Below are positions 47,801-60,547 of a DNA stretch of 64,000 bases, piece after piece. The stretch comes from Casuarius casuarius (lineage: Eukaryota > Chordata > Aves > Casuariiformes > Casuariidae), in NCBI GenBank assembly GCA_003342895.1, contig PTFA01000317.1:408467-472466 (forward strand), given 5' to 3'. Every line of letters begins with the position of its first letter. Position 1 is the stretch's first letter. Position numbers and translations under genes: made by a program. The notes beneath the pieces are model-generated. The model was not told where the DNA came from, did not search any database, and saw nothing but the letters and a program-made list of their open reading frames with translations.

Positions 47801-49199
47801 ACTATTATTTCAAGGGACCCCCTGCCTTCTCCCCTGAGTCTGTTATATTCTATCAATATGGAAGGTTAAAACTACAAAACTGGTGAAAATCTGGCAGAGC
47901 TGATGGAGCAGAAAGCCTGTGTGCTCCTGTTTAACGACAGGTCACCTCCTTAGCAGCTTCTGAGCCTCAGCTGAGCTGGGAGGCTGGTGACCCTCCATGC
48001 TGGACCTCACAAGCACCATGTGCTAGCGTTCCTCCTCCTCCTTTGGGCTGGCTGTCCCTCCCATCCCTCCATCTCCTCCCTTACCCTGAGACCTCAGAGC
48101 TGCCCATTTTGTCTCCTGGCTGTAGCTCTCGTGTCCTTCCCATCCCTTGTGGTTCCTAGCGACTGTCTTGCAGACCTCTTATTTCAGGACCAATCCTGCT
48201 CGGCTGGGTGGGTCCAGGTAAGCCCTGGAAACGGGACGCTCCCCAATGCTGGCAGCCGGATTAATCCCCCTCCTCTCCAGTCTTCGTACATTTACTTCCC
48301 CATGGTGGTCCCTCATTAACATCCTACCGCTGTCCTCCAGCTGCTTTCCCTGTTTACACCATTTCCAAGGCTAAGGTAGGACTTTCTGAATCATTTATCT
48401 TAAGCAGCAATTATTATAAAAACAACTTATTAATACTGTGGCTATCAGCTTGCTCTAAACATCAGAGGCAAAGCATGAGTCGTAAACACAGCAGAAGATG
48501 GACTCAGAGAAGGATTGCTTCAATTACGTGAGCCCCCCCATCCGCTCTCCACTCACAAAAGCAATTTCAGGGACCCCCGTGGGGTACCCGCTCTCAGCAA
48601 AGCCTGAAAGGCAGAAAGCAAGAAGAGTCCACCCAAATACCGGGCACGGACGGGTGGGCAAGGCGGCCGTCCTGTGCCCCAAGGCACGTGGCTGAACGTG
48701 GTGCTGCATGTGCTTGGAGCAGGAGCCCCCAGAGAGGGCAGAGGACCTCGGTGGGAGAGTAACCACCACCTCTGGACCAAACCAGCCTCCTTATTTCTCC
48801 TGAGATCATCCATTAGGGTTTTCCAGGACCCAGGGCAGCCTAGGACAGAGGTCTTCCAGCGGATGCCCCAAAGCATCCACTGTGATGTGGATGAGTGATG
48901 CTGGGCTGCATCCTCCCAAACAACCTTGCCACTTCTCCTCTGCGATGGTAGCAGAGCCCTGGGCGTTTGTCAGCTTGGGGCGGTTGTGAGGCACTTTCAG
49001 CCGGTCAAACTGTGCGTCCGTGTCAGCTCCAGGCTCTCCTGCAGCACTGTCTCGGAGAGCAGGACTCGTTTGCCTGTGCGGGTGTCTGCAGGGAAAACGG
49101 GCCAGGAGGCTTCAAAAGTCATTTAGCAGGATCTGAGGAGGGCGATCCCCCAGCACGGCACAATCCAGGGAAACTTTCAGGCAGTTGGAAGGAATAACG

Positions 49200-49390
49200 C
49201 AAAGTTGGCTGCGAAAGGATGCCTTTCTGTGGAAGGATAAACAATAAAACACTCAGCGTCTGGTCAGCGGGGAAAACTTCAAAGCTAAAAAACAAAGGCA
49301 ATTCTGTCACAGCTGCAAATCCTGCCAGGATAAATTGTGTTTGCACAACCTCAATTACTTCAGTTAATTTGCAATATAATGTACAAGGTT
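49200..49390. promoter_or_regulatory. AT-rich conserved-element-like block
   Basis: Strings such as GATAAACAATAAAACACTC, TCTGTCACAGCTGCAAAT, CTCAATTACTTCAG and TTAATTTGCAATATAATG mix ATTA cores, an E-box (CAGCTG) and a Fox-like ATAAACAAT. There is no repeat homology. This is inference from composition only. Confidence 0.25.
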
Positions 49391-50517
49391 TCCTGGTGAC
49401 TCGTGGCACAGTATCGTCGCTCTGCACCGTTCAGAGCCGATCAGCCACGACGTGGTCCAAGCCCTGGGGAAGCCCAGCTCCCTGAACCACCCCTGGAAGC
49501 AACCCTGGGTGCAACTGGAGTTAGTCTGGCTTGTGCTTTGCTGGGGCCGGTCCCCAGAGGAGGGACCAGACCCTGGGAATNAGCAGCCTTGTCCGGTTCA
49601 GGGCATCCGAGCCCACGAGATTGGCTTCTCCAGCTCTGCCCTAGAGGATGAGAGAGGTCCGTGTAGGTGCTGCTGAGCGTGCGCTTCCCAGCCGGGAGCC
49701 CTAGTTTGCAAGCAGGGAGTCCCTGCTCGCTGGCAGCCAGCGCCACGGCTAATCAAACCTGAAAGCCACCACTGATATTCCCTTCATCTCCTTTGATCGC
49801 TGAAGCCTTCCTCAGTCCCGGCACTCGCTGCAAACGGTAGCCTCTCTCTGCAGGCCCCTCTGGGAGCGTCCCCCACGTTCCAGCCCCTTGGAGAGATGCC
49901 GGGGTTTTGCTGGAGGTGTGATTTGCAGTTATCAGCGTTGCACGAGAGCCGTTTTAACGACTTCTTCAAAGCCGGCGTGTTTGAGGCTGGGGTCACGCAG
50001 AGGCCGTTCCCCGATGCTTCGCCATGAGTTTTTTCCCCCCAAACACACAAAGTTGTTTTCAAACGAATTAAAATGAATCACCTTTACTCCACAGACAAAC
50101 TTTTCTCCCCCTCGTTCTGCTTTGAAGATGCTCACAACATGTTGGGCTTATCAAGAGCAATTTTAGAGAAAAACAGAAAAAAAAATATGCAAACTACAGA
50201 CTCAGGCCCCTGAAGACTAAAGCGCTGTCTAAGAGTTCTTCTAAAGTGTGCAGATGCAACAACACTGCCTTATCTCGGAGTCAGCGCTGGAGTAGAGAGC
50301 CACGTAACGAGGGACTATTTCCCATCTGCTGCATAAATCTAAAGTTACTTCAGGCAGAATGAGGAATCAGAAGATACTTCAAAGACATTTGAGCTCTGTA
50401 TCTGTGTCAAACCGCAGCTCTAAGCATTCTGTGTTGCCCTCCTATTAAAGATGAACTTTTGTGCTCTGTTAGACATCTTAAAAAGCATAAAACATAAGTT
50501 CATTTGCTTTTCAAGTG

Positions 50518-50528
50518 CCCCCCCCCCC
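50518..50528. repeat. poly-C tract (C11)
   Basis: Eleven C bases in non-coding sequence; a simple homopolymer. Confidence 0.85.
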
Positions 50529-51314
50529 AACTCGGCTCTGTTCCTTTGCAAAATATGAAACTATTAGGATATTTGTGAACAAACAACCCTGGTTTTGCTG
50601 CATAGGTTTCATCGTCGCTGGCAGCACGCGGCAGGCTCGGCGAGCTGCTCTGGGTGCAGCCGAAGTTCTCCGCGCTCGCCGAACGCCGGGGGAAATGTCT
50701 TCACGGTGTCAGTGGCACAGTGGGAAGGGCTGTCCCAGAAACGTGCCCTCATTCCCACGGACGTGTCCCTGGCTTCAACCAGGCTGAAAATGTTTGTGCC
50801 AGTGACAGGGCTCTGCCCTGCCAGAGCCCTGGGGGAGTTTCGCTTGGGAGGAGGAGGAGGAAGAGGGCCAATTGCCAAAATAACCCTTTTCCTTGTGAAG
50901 TTTGTGGCTTTACCGGAATTTTCTGCAGAATCAGATGAACTGTGGAGGATTTTCAGCTGTGAAAATCTGATCGTTTCCTTCTAAGCACTAAACTCTGCAC
51001 CCAGGGCTGGGATTTCTGGCAATTGCCTCCTGAGTCCTGCTCCCTTTCTCCCCACGGCCTGGGGTCTCCATGGGGCTGCACTCCGTTTAGCCTCTCTTTA
51101 TATAGCTNCTGTCTCCCTCATCATCCTTTTCTCCTTTGTCCTTTTTCTGGCTCCAAGATGCTCTGTGTGAATCCCTGGGCCTCTCATGACGAGCTCCTCC
51201 ATCATGAAAACTGGCTTGCTGTTGCTGGTTTTTGTTTTTTCTCCTTTTAATCAGTCCACCGGAGGACCACCCCTCCGATGCCATGACAGGTTAGTGTCTC
51301 TAACAGCCTTTGCN

Positions 51315-51830
51315 GAGGGACCTTAGGATCGGCTTTTACAAATCCAAGCACACTATGTTGGCCAGATCATCCTCCTCCATGGCTTTATGGACTTCTTCAA
51401 AGACCTTCCTGAGATCTGTGAGTCCTGATTCCTCTCTACAGAAACTCTCATGACATTTCCTTGGTAAATCATGGTCAACTAGGTGTCTAAGTCTGCTCTT
51501 CGCTGGAGTTTCTGCCAGTTGCTTGGTGTGGCTTTCAGACATACCAGCCTCCTGATCTCCACGTGGCCAGGGAGCATTTTTTAAGGACTGGTATCACACC
51601 TGCCACCTTCCATCCCTCTGGACTAACACTGATTTAAGCAATAGGTTACACATTTGAGTCTGTGCTTGATTTGATTTCAGGGGGAGCTTGCTTGACCTGA
51701 GATGTGCAAAATACCAGTGCAAAGATTTAATTTCACTTTTCTACATAGCCTTCTGCTGCTAATGTCCTCCATTTATATGGGATCATCTCTCCCCCCAGTT
51801 TCCCCCCAGTTTCCNGACAATCTGATGCTT
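51315..51830 (-). mobile_element. Ancient CR1-type LINE relic, reverse transcriptase part
   Basis: On the minus strand, a 68-codon open stretch (51336-51542) reads KVFEEVHKAMEEDDLANIVC plus LDL. This resembles the reverse-transcriptase block 'F-E-V-T-K-A-x-D-E-G-x-x-V-D-V-V-Y-L-D-F' of CR1. On the plus strand, the order GACTGGTATCACACCTGCCA, TCCATCCCTCTGG, CTGATTTAAGCAATAGGTTA and CACATTTGAGT follows an old sauropsid CR1 family found in turtles and crocodilians as well as birds. Frames are broken and it is inert. The AT-rich stretch up to about 52330 may be its 5' continuation but could not be matched. Confidence 0.72.
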
Positions 51831-53349
51831 CTACAATACAGGAAAAGTTGTATTCTTAGTTTTTAAGCTGCTAGCAAGTTGCTCTTAAAGATATTTTATT
51901 TTGATTTGTTCTGGTTTGGCGTTTGGGTCTGGGCACTTACCTGTTTTCCTTATTAGACAGTATTTGGTTTTTGTTTCTAACAGATTGGTTCCTTTGCAGT
52001 TTAATCATGCTAGCCTTTTAAAGAGTAGCGATTCTGTTGTACTGTGTTCAAGAGACCATTTCTCCAGTTTAGCATACGGCTGATGGCAACGCAGAGGCTC
52101 CANGATTCTTAAACACCACTTACTTACATTTTTAGGTTTTTGCAAAGTAGTCTAGTACTGCCCTAAAAGTATAGTTTATCATGCTGGAAGATAGCAGAGG
52201 CAGTTATGGACTAACAAGCGTGACAAAGGGCCCGAAATGGATTTGCCTCATTTGAGAGGCTTTTCCATTAATTTGTCTCACTCCAGGCAAACCATATATG
52301 CCTCTNAAATCAGGCTTAGTGAAGATCTTAGTCACAAACAATTGGTCTCAAAACTCAGAGATCAAGGGTAGTTGATATCTCTTCTTTCCTGTAATCTAAT
52401 TTGATTCCCAATAGTCTGTGGCTAATGTGGGCTCACAATGCACCAGATGAAGTATTTGCAGCGGAGACAGGGCCATACAAGGCGGTGTTAAGATCTTACT
52501 CACAATTTTTGTCTGCAGCTCAGCTAAGCACCATCANAAAAGAATGGGAGTTGTCACAAGAGCAGAGAATGACTGCTGGGAGGATTTGGGGAGCGAAGGT
52601 ACTATTTTGCACAGAGAGCTTGGTCTAACATAATCAGGGATGAGAAAGGAGATGATCNTCTTTTAAGCGCACTCTGTGTGATAAATATGAAAAGAAAGGA
52701 ATTATCTACGTTCAGTGATAATTCTGTTATCATATAAAATCTGCATAAACTGCTCGTGACCACNTTGACACAAAAAATTAAGAGATTTATAAACACACAG
52801 AAAGGAATGGTTTTCCAAGCAGGGAGAAGGGGACAAAGAGCCTGAAGATTAATACCATTAAGAAAGATCAAGGCAGAAGTGAGCCTGGTGATAGTGCTGG
52901 GCCTCGACAAAAGACCTTGCAGCACCTTTGTCTCCACGGTGTTTCCTACCTGTGTCCCAGAACAGTGTATCGTCCTACCTCAGCCCGTTGTAGTCCCCTA
53001 CACCACACTCATGCACAGGTTGTGGTCAGCACCCGAATCTGTTCCCAGTGCNGGTAGCTGTAGCCGGTCCTTGGGTTGCAATGTGCAGAGGACTCCAGTG
53101 TTATATCTGCTCGTGCAAAATGCAGATCCTAAGGGATGGGGATGCAGTCACCACGCTGGGAGAGGTGGCTCGGCTTGGAGTCCAGCTTAGACCACCTGCA
53201 GAGGCAAAGCACATGGTACCTGTTTGGAAAAGGACTGCTCAGCCCGCTGTGCTCTGCCGAATCCCCGGGGGAGGCCGGCAGCCATGGAGGGGCCCAGCAC
53301 CGGAGTGAGGACCAGCCAGTCCCGTTTGATTATCAGCAGACGGAGGATG

Positions 53350-53540
53350 CACACAAGAGAGAGATAATTAATTAATTGTGACTTTCCCAGCCTCCAGACT
53401 TCGGTTTCTATTGATCTCAGTTTTATCTGGAGTTATAGAGACAATTAGGAGGGAACACAGCAGCAGAAGTTAATTACCAATGGAATGGAAGCTGTGTCTT
53501 TCAATTTATTAAACTTTTATCACAAAGTAGCACTACTGCA
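53350..53540. promoter_or_regulatory. Homeodomain-motif-dense block
   Basis: A TAATTAATTAATTG run (53365-53378) lies with ACAATTAGGAGG, GTTAATTACCAATGG and CAATTTATTAAACTTTTATC within about 180 bases, on a GC-richer background. It is a candidate enhancer; conservation is untested. Confidence 0.28.
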
Positions 53541-56500
53541 GAAGCACTGGGAGAGATCACGTGCCTCCCTGCATCCTCCCTGCCACGCAAGGCACTGCCC
53601 GCACTTGGCAATCCATAATAAATGATAAATTCATCTTACTTCTGAGGAGGGCCAAGACTTCTGCACCGAGCCCCAGGGAGTCAGACCCTCGGAGAGGAGC
53701 ATCTGGGCTGTTTGGATGGGCAGCGTTCCCTGGAAACTGTCTGCGTTGCGACGGCAGCGAGCTGCTGCTCGGCTCTGCCTGTGTCCCGCTGTGCTGGAGG
53801 CTCCTGCGCGTAGACGCTGCTCTGCGGGTGCCTGGAACAACTCATTGCTATTCCTGTCCTGAGTCCTCGGTGGAAGCAGCCCTGCCTGCCCATGGCATAG
53901 GCACAGCGCGGTGNGCTAAAGATGCAGAAACTGGAGGCTACAAACACAGGACAAATGGCTGGAGAAGGAGCTGGCCCAGCTTAGAGAGCTTCAGGGGTTA
54001 TGACTGGGTTTTGACAGTGTTTTCCTCCCTTCTCTGCATCTCTCCATCTTCCTGTCGCCAAGGCAGGCAGCACAACCTTCCTGATGCTTCTCAGAGCACT
54101 GAAACACAGGGCTTGCTCCTGCTCCTGGGTCAGCAGCCAGTTTGCTAAAACCGAGCAGGATGCATGCTGTTGCGATTGCTTTACCATCCTCTTCCCCTNC
54201 TGCCTATGGTGATGTGCATCCCGAGTACTTCCGCGGGAGCCGGTCCGTGGGTTTGCCCCAGCAGGCTTGGAGCAGCACCTGGCTCAAAGGCAGCGCTCTT
54301 TCTGCATTTTCCAAGAAGCACTGGGGATAAAATAGTGTCTAATGTTGTATACTTCCCTGAGGGTGACAGGCCAAGTGATGTAACATGGGGGGTCAGGCCT
54401 GGACCTGTTTGCAGCTGTACCNGCATGGAAAATACTGACTCTCCCCCCACCTTCATGCCTGTCTCCTGCCTGTCGAGAACGTCCCCAACTGCCTGCTGTC
54501 ACCTCCCTGTCTTGGCCTTGAGGTCTGTCCGCAGATTCCCAGCNAACTCCCCACACCTTTGTCTCCAGGGCGTTTTATACAAAGAGATCCTCAAAAAGAC
54601 GTTCCTTGTTCACCATCTCCGTGCTCTTCGGATCTGCCAAACTCTGGCATGTTCTCCTTNGGCATCACTTCACCAAGCTGAAGAGCTTCTTTCTCTTTGG
54701 TTTCTTCTCCAGAAGAAACCATTCCATTCTCACCCTCCTCTCCATGCCTTTTTCTGGCTTTCCTGGGCCCTTTGCGAGGCCGTGTGAGCAGAACTGTGCG
54801 CTGTTTGATCAGGCTCCATCGATTGGCACAGGAGCAGTAATTATAACGCTGGTTTGCTCTTGCCTCTCTTTCAAACATTTCCCAATATTGTGTTTGCCTT
54901 TGCGCTCCTCACCGAGCGCAGAGCTGGAGTTACGCGAGAGCCTTTTCAGGGGCTCCAGGACCTCACCCGCATCCCCATCTGTGTGGTGATGTCCTCTCCG
55001 TCCATGGCATCACTGACTATTTCACCGAGGTCATGGATTTAGGATTCACGGTCTCACGCATAACGCAAGTCAACATTGCCCTGCCTTGCTAAGGAGAAGC
55101 ACTCTGATGTACTTCACTTGCTGACGGCTGATTGTGCATGCTCTTAGAAATTAAGCAATTCTGGGCCTGATCAGGATTTGAATAGGATACAGATTTAAAA
55201 TCCCTGGTACAGTAGGCACAAGCCAATTAGTCATGCTTAAATACTTGGGAGATTGCTGAAGCCCCGAGCCTGAATGAGCTGTAAGACTTGGTTCTGCCCT
55301 GCTAGTAAACTGCAGATAAACAGGGAAGNAGATATTTTCTCAAGGTGAAATAAATGTTCTTGGAGGATATAAGGTTTTAATACCTTAGATTAGATACATG
55401 TCAAATTAATCCCCACAGCCCTGATTAGCCTACTCCAGGATTCACGGGTGAAGCAAATTCAAAAAACNCAAAGAAAACAAAGTATAGTCCTAGAGATTTG
55501 GAGGATACAGCCTCCTGTAGCAGCTTTACATGCACAGTGGAAACCCAAGGGAAGTGTTCATGGCCTTCAGTATCAGATGGGACAGGACAGCGTCTGATTC
55601 CCAGNAGGGCAGAGATAAGAGGAGTGAAGGCAAAAAATAAATATTCTTACCCTAAGTGCAGTGGAGAAGCAGACTTGGTTCCAGCCCTTAGGAAAGTTGG
55701 ACATCGGTGCCTCAGGGCCCACCACCAGAGAAGGGCAGCACGGGGGGGGACACAAGACCATCNAGCAGGCTGCTGGCCCCCTCCCGACACATCTGTCCTC
55801 CCACAGCTCTGGGCACATCTGGGTGGGAGCCCCACGCTTTCGCAAGTGATACTCCCAAGGCTCTGCAGTCCTCATGAGCAGTGGATCATCTTCCCTGTCC
55901 AGCCCTCAGACATTAAACCTCTCTCCTGCCAAAATGTGCCCCTTATCTGCAGGCCTGCCTTCAGCATCAGCAGCGTCTCTGCTTTTGCTGTATTAAAGCA
56001 CCTTCCTCCATCACAAGCCTTGTCTCTTTTGTAGGCACCTGCCAATGCGGTTGTATCACCTTTTACCTGTTCTGGTGGTGTTTCAGTGCAGCTGCAAAGC
56101 TGCAAAGCTCCAAAGAGAAACAACTTCAGAGTCCAGGTAGAAGTAGAGCAAAGACTTAGCCTTGAATGCGCTGGGAAAGCTGGTGTCTGACTGCTGCAGG
56201 AGCCTGGCACGTGCATCCAGGCTTTGCCAAGCTAGCTGCAACTGGGTCCTGCAAGTCACAACAAAACCAAATTACTGATGGCTCCACTCAGTCTGGTGCT
56301 GGGGCTTGGCTGCATGCTCTGGGCGGGCAGGTTTAGCCAAGACNCTGGGCTCCTTGTAGCATCATCTGCTACTTCTGCAAACACTTTTCTCAGCCCTTCT
56401 TAGGGAATCTGCTGGGAAGNCGTGCCCCTCCTGACCCAACATGAGCTGGGGCATCTCTCATTTCCATGTTGCTCAGCATATCCTCCCGCTAGCCCACGAG

Positions 56501-56584
56501 TCCCAAATTCTATCTGATCTCACTCTGATTACTTTCCCTTCCACTTGAGAGAATTAATTAATCTCCAGCTCCGCTCCATTTTTT

Positions 56585-56596
56585 CCCCCCCCCCCC
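56585..56596. repeat. poly-C tract (C12)
   Basis: Twelve C bases directly after a T-run; a simple low-complexity sequence. Confidence 0.85.
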
Positions 56597-58433
56597 AATC
56601 AATAAAAGGAGGAAGGGAAAGCTAGTTTACCTGTCATTAATCATCATCATATTAGTGATTCCAAAATCAGCTTGCCACGAAAGCCAGAACTTGTGCAGCA
56701 GCAGCACTTTTCCATATTGCCNGAGAGTGAGAGCTGGGCCTTTGCAGGGCTCGTCTGGAGAGAGACTGAGCCAAACCNGATGCAATGGGGAGGTGACCAC
56801 CCCTCACTGCTCCCCGCTGCACATCTGCACCCCTCTGCCGTGTTCATACGAGCACTGTGTTTGCTCCCTTAGCTACACCACTGCTCTGACAGCTCCTCTG
56901 CCTGCTGTGACCTCCAGCTCTCCTGCAAGGGCACTGCTTTCCCAGCTAGAGCCCCCATCTGATAAGTCTGACCTACCCTCCTCATCCTTTGATGTGTGAC
57001 CTTGCTGGCTTTGTTAAAATGCACGTTTCTGACACGAGCCCACCTTAGCCAGGATGCAGCATCACACCCTCATTCCTGAATGCACGTTTTGCTTTCTCTC
57101 CGTCTCCCTGCAAATACTGTATCTAAATAACTAAGCATGCAGAGCAGGCTTCCTTTAACAAGCATCGCCCGGAGTAGCGGTGCTGAGGAAGCGCACACGC
57201 TCGTGCTCTGCCTCAAAGCGCTTTATTAGTGCATCAGAAAAGGCCAGAAAAACAATGTGAATATTCCCATCAGCTGGTGCTTAAGAAACTGTCCCTGCCT
57301 GGCTGTGCTAGACAGGCTGGCCAGGTCCGGAGCTTCTCCCTGCACCCAGCTGAGCTGCAGCCTCATGTCTCAGCATCCTTGGGGACTCCCTGTCCAGCTC
57401 CCCCAGCCTTCGAAACCCCCTCCATGGGACTTGCACAGCCTCCCACTCCCCTGCATCACTGTGGCTGCAAGTTTAATCCCTCGGAGGCTGCATGTTGGCC
57501 GTTTCCCACCCACCTTGTTCTCCTCTCTTCCCACAGCCAGTCCAAGGCTGCATGTCGATAAGATAACTGGGGAGCTCCCTGTTGCCCTCTTCCCCTGCCT
57601 GGAGCATCCTGACCCTCCCCTGCGCCAGCTTTGGTGCTTGTCTGAATCCCGGTGAGCTGATTCAGATCACTAATCCTGCACAAAATGCAACCTGTGCTCT
57701 GCTGCTCAGAGAGCTGGTGTGGCTCCACGCGGAGTCCGACGGCTGTCGCAGAGATGCCCGCGATGTCCGCTGGACCACACCTTCAGGATTATTTTGGCTG
57801 CAATATCCATAGGCCTGAACAGCAGCCTCAGCACTGACTTAAGACAGACATTTTGGTGCTGTCAGGTCCCACCAGGACAGACAATCTCTTTCCAGAAGCT
57901 GCTTCCTTTTCATTTGCAATGCTGATTTTGCTGCTGGAAATGAGAGACCAGGCCAGGTCACCCCCAGTGCTGTTGAGAGCAATAGCCCAGGCAACAAGAG
58001 CAGAGCATGTACTACAGCAGCACAGGGCAGGAACTTCACAGCTGGCCTTGGGAGGGTGCACATGAACACCCCACCGTGATTTTCCATAATCCTGCTCCAA
58101 CAGCAGGTGAGAAATGCTCCCAGAGCCGGCAAGCCCTGCAGCCAGGCCTACCATTAAATTTTCACTCCAAGAATTGCCAGCAGACATCAAGATTTGCTCT
58201 CTTCAGCCTGTCCTGTTGGCAGAGGAGCCAGAAATCTGGCAGGAGGACAAGCTGTGAGTCAGCTGCAGAAATACCTGTGCCACATGCCCCCTATCACTGG
58301 GGCATTTCCCCTGGCTGTAACACTTTCTTTAGCAATATGTTCTCTTTGGGGTTATAAAAACCTTGGTGAAATGGACCCAGAAAAATTGTGTGGCGACTGA
58401 ACACGTGGAGTATGTGTGACTCTCTTGCTGTGC

Positions 58434-58720
58434 CTGTATTTATACTGTGTGTGCACCCATGTGTGTCACAGCTCCTGCCATACTCCTTGTTTTTATCATG
58501 TGTATCCACACAAAGTGCACATGCGTGTGCAATGCTTCCTGCTATGCCCTGAACTTGTACTGTGCAAGTACCCTGTGCCCGTGTGCCAGTGTGATAATGT
58601 CCTATTTATAAAGTGCATGTGTGCATTATAAACCATGCACATGTGTGCAAGTGGTGTGTATGATTTCTTCTGCAAAAGCCCTGTATTTGTATGTGCCTGG
58701 GTGCACTCTGCACACACCTG
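58434..58720. repeat. Diverged tandem array of ~50-80 bp units rich in GTGCACATG
   Basis: Five irregular units start at about 58434, 58486, 58549, 58602 and 58681. Each opens with a CTGTATTT/TTGTTTTTAT/CTATTTATA-like string, then alternating GTGTGCAC/CACATGTG, and closes with TGC-TATGCC/GCAAAAGCC-like sequence. Periods are 52, 63, 53 and 79 bases plus a partial unit. It is an old minisatellite with Z-DNA-prone alternation. Chance ORFs on both strands rich in Cys, His and Val derive from it and are not genes. Confidence 0.6.
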
Positions 58721-60482
58721 AAAAACAAGGCAATCCAAAAAAACAACAAACCCACCATGCTGCTTTCCGCCTTCTCCCACTTTTCCTACCGCCACGACCT
58801 TCTAATCCCTTTAGCTCAGTGAAAGAGCTGATCTGAGACATCCACTTTCCCAGGGAAGGTCCACATCCATGCACCATCCCTCTCTACAGGATCATGCAAT
58901 GACTCCGTCTCTGTACCTCAAGGCACCATGCCCGCTATTTGGGGGCTCCTTATGGGACACGGAGGCTGCTGATGGCAAGCAAAGCCACCAACACTGCTGA
59001 GACGCACACCCTGAACCCAACCGAACCAGCACTGCTCCGCTCTGAGCATCTGCCATCCTGCCACCCTTGCTTTGCTGAGCAGGCCTGGAGCTGCCCTTGC
59101 AAAGCCAGTGTGCCCATTTGTTTCCCTTAGAAACCCCCTCGCTGGCACCAAGCCGTTAACACCAGCCAGATTTGCCATGATTCTGGGTGTTATTACAATG
59201 AACGTGAACGTGGATTAATAATGGCTCTCTGTGCTTGCCCGCATCCCTCCTGCTGCACGGCCGGCTCTGTGCTGCCGAGGAACTGCATACACGCGGCTTC
59301 ATTTTGCAATAATGATAGCCTTCCGCTAAGAGAGAGAAACAGCGTGTGGAGGGTTTGCTGGCAAAACACAGCTCTAAGTGTATTCCTAAAAACGGTTCAG
59401 AAAAGGCTATTTCCAGCTCCTCCACCCTGCTGGAACTGGCTCTCTTCCCTGTCTAGGAGTGGAGCTGGTCCCATCCCAGAGGATGCATCTGCATCTGTCA
59501 CAGGAGGGTTACTACGCAAAAAGAGAAAAAATAAGGAGGAAGGGAGGAATGCAGGCAGAAGCTCAGTGAGAAGGTCTAGAAGAGCCAGAAAAGGGGCTGC
59601 AGCTGGATGCCTCTGTGTGCATGCACTAGGACCAGGCAGGGGACATGGCCATGCCCACCGCTTCTCTACACTGCATCCCCAGCACAGCCCACCGACCCAA
59701 GCTGGCAGGAGTGTGACATGGTCAATGTCCCCCTCCTCCAGCAGCCTCCTGCACCCTTCTCCGCCACTCAACGCAGGCGGTAGGTTGACCCGTTAATGCT
59801 GTCAAGCCTTGGGATCTGCAAGGAAAGCAGGTTGCAACAGACCTTTTCCTGCCTGCTGTTGCTGCTCACGCACACAGGGATCTCATCAAAATGCAGAGCA
59901 TCCTTTACCTCTGGCCGGCTTACAGTAAGCAGTTGTCATGACTTCCCTAATCCCAGGTATAATAAACCTTCCCCAGCTCCCTGATTCCTGTTTCTGTCAT
60001 GTGAGCCAGCTGTGTACAAGGGAAGCATTTCGCATGCAGATTATTTACTTGTCCTCAGCCCGATCCAAACAAACCCCCTTAAAAACAACCCACAACGTAC
60101 CCTCATTCCAGAGTCCGGTTTTAGCACACCGGAGTGAGTTTGCACTCCTAGGAGTTGTCTCGTGCAGGACCAGTGGCAGTTAGCAGCAAATCCATGCGTG
60201 TCCGTGCAGGACCACAGCCTCCCTGCCGGGCTCTGAGAGGTGCCCGGGTGTCAGGGCTGAGCCATCAGAGCTGCCAGTCAGCAGCACGCTTAAGTGCCCT
60301 GGTGCAAATCAATTACCAGCACCTGCGAAGAGGGAGGCGTTGGCTAGGACAGAGGATGCTCTGGATGCTCTGAAGTGGTTCTCGTTAAGGGATGCTCTAT
60401 GGGCCACTGCCTCCAGCGGGCTCGGGGACCTGGGGACCACTGCCCGGCCGCTGGAGCCCAGCCTGGTGCTCCTGGGGACCAC

Positions 60483-60547
60483 GGGTGTCTGCATCCCAGG
60501 ATGATGGACAACCAGGGGTGTCTGCATCCCAGGATGACGGACAACGG
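60483..60547. repeat. 33-bp tandem duplication
   Basis: Two adjacent copies (60483-60515 and 60516-60547) begin GGGTGTCTGCATCCCAGGAT and differ at few bases. It is a recent simple duplication in non-coding sequence. Confidence 0.85.
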
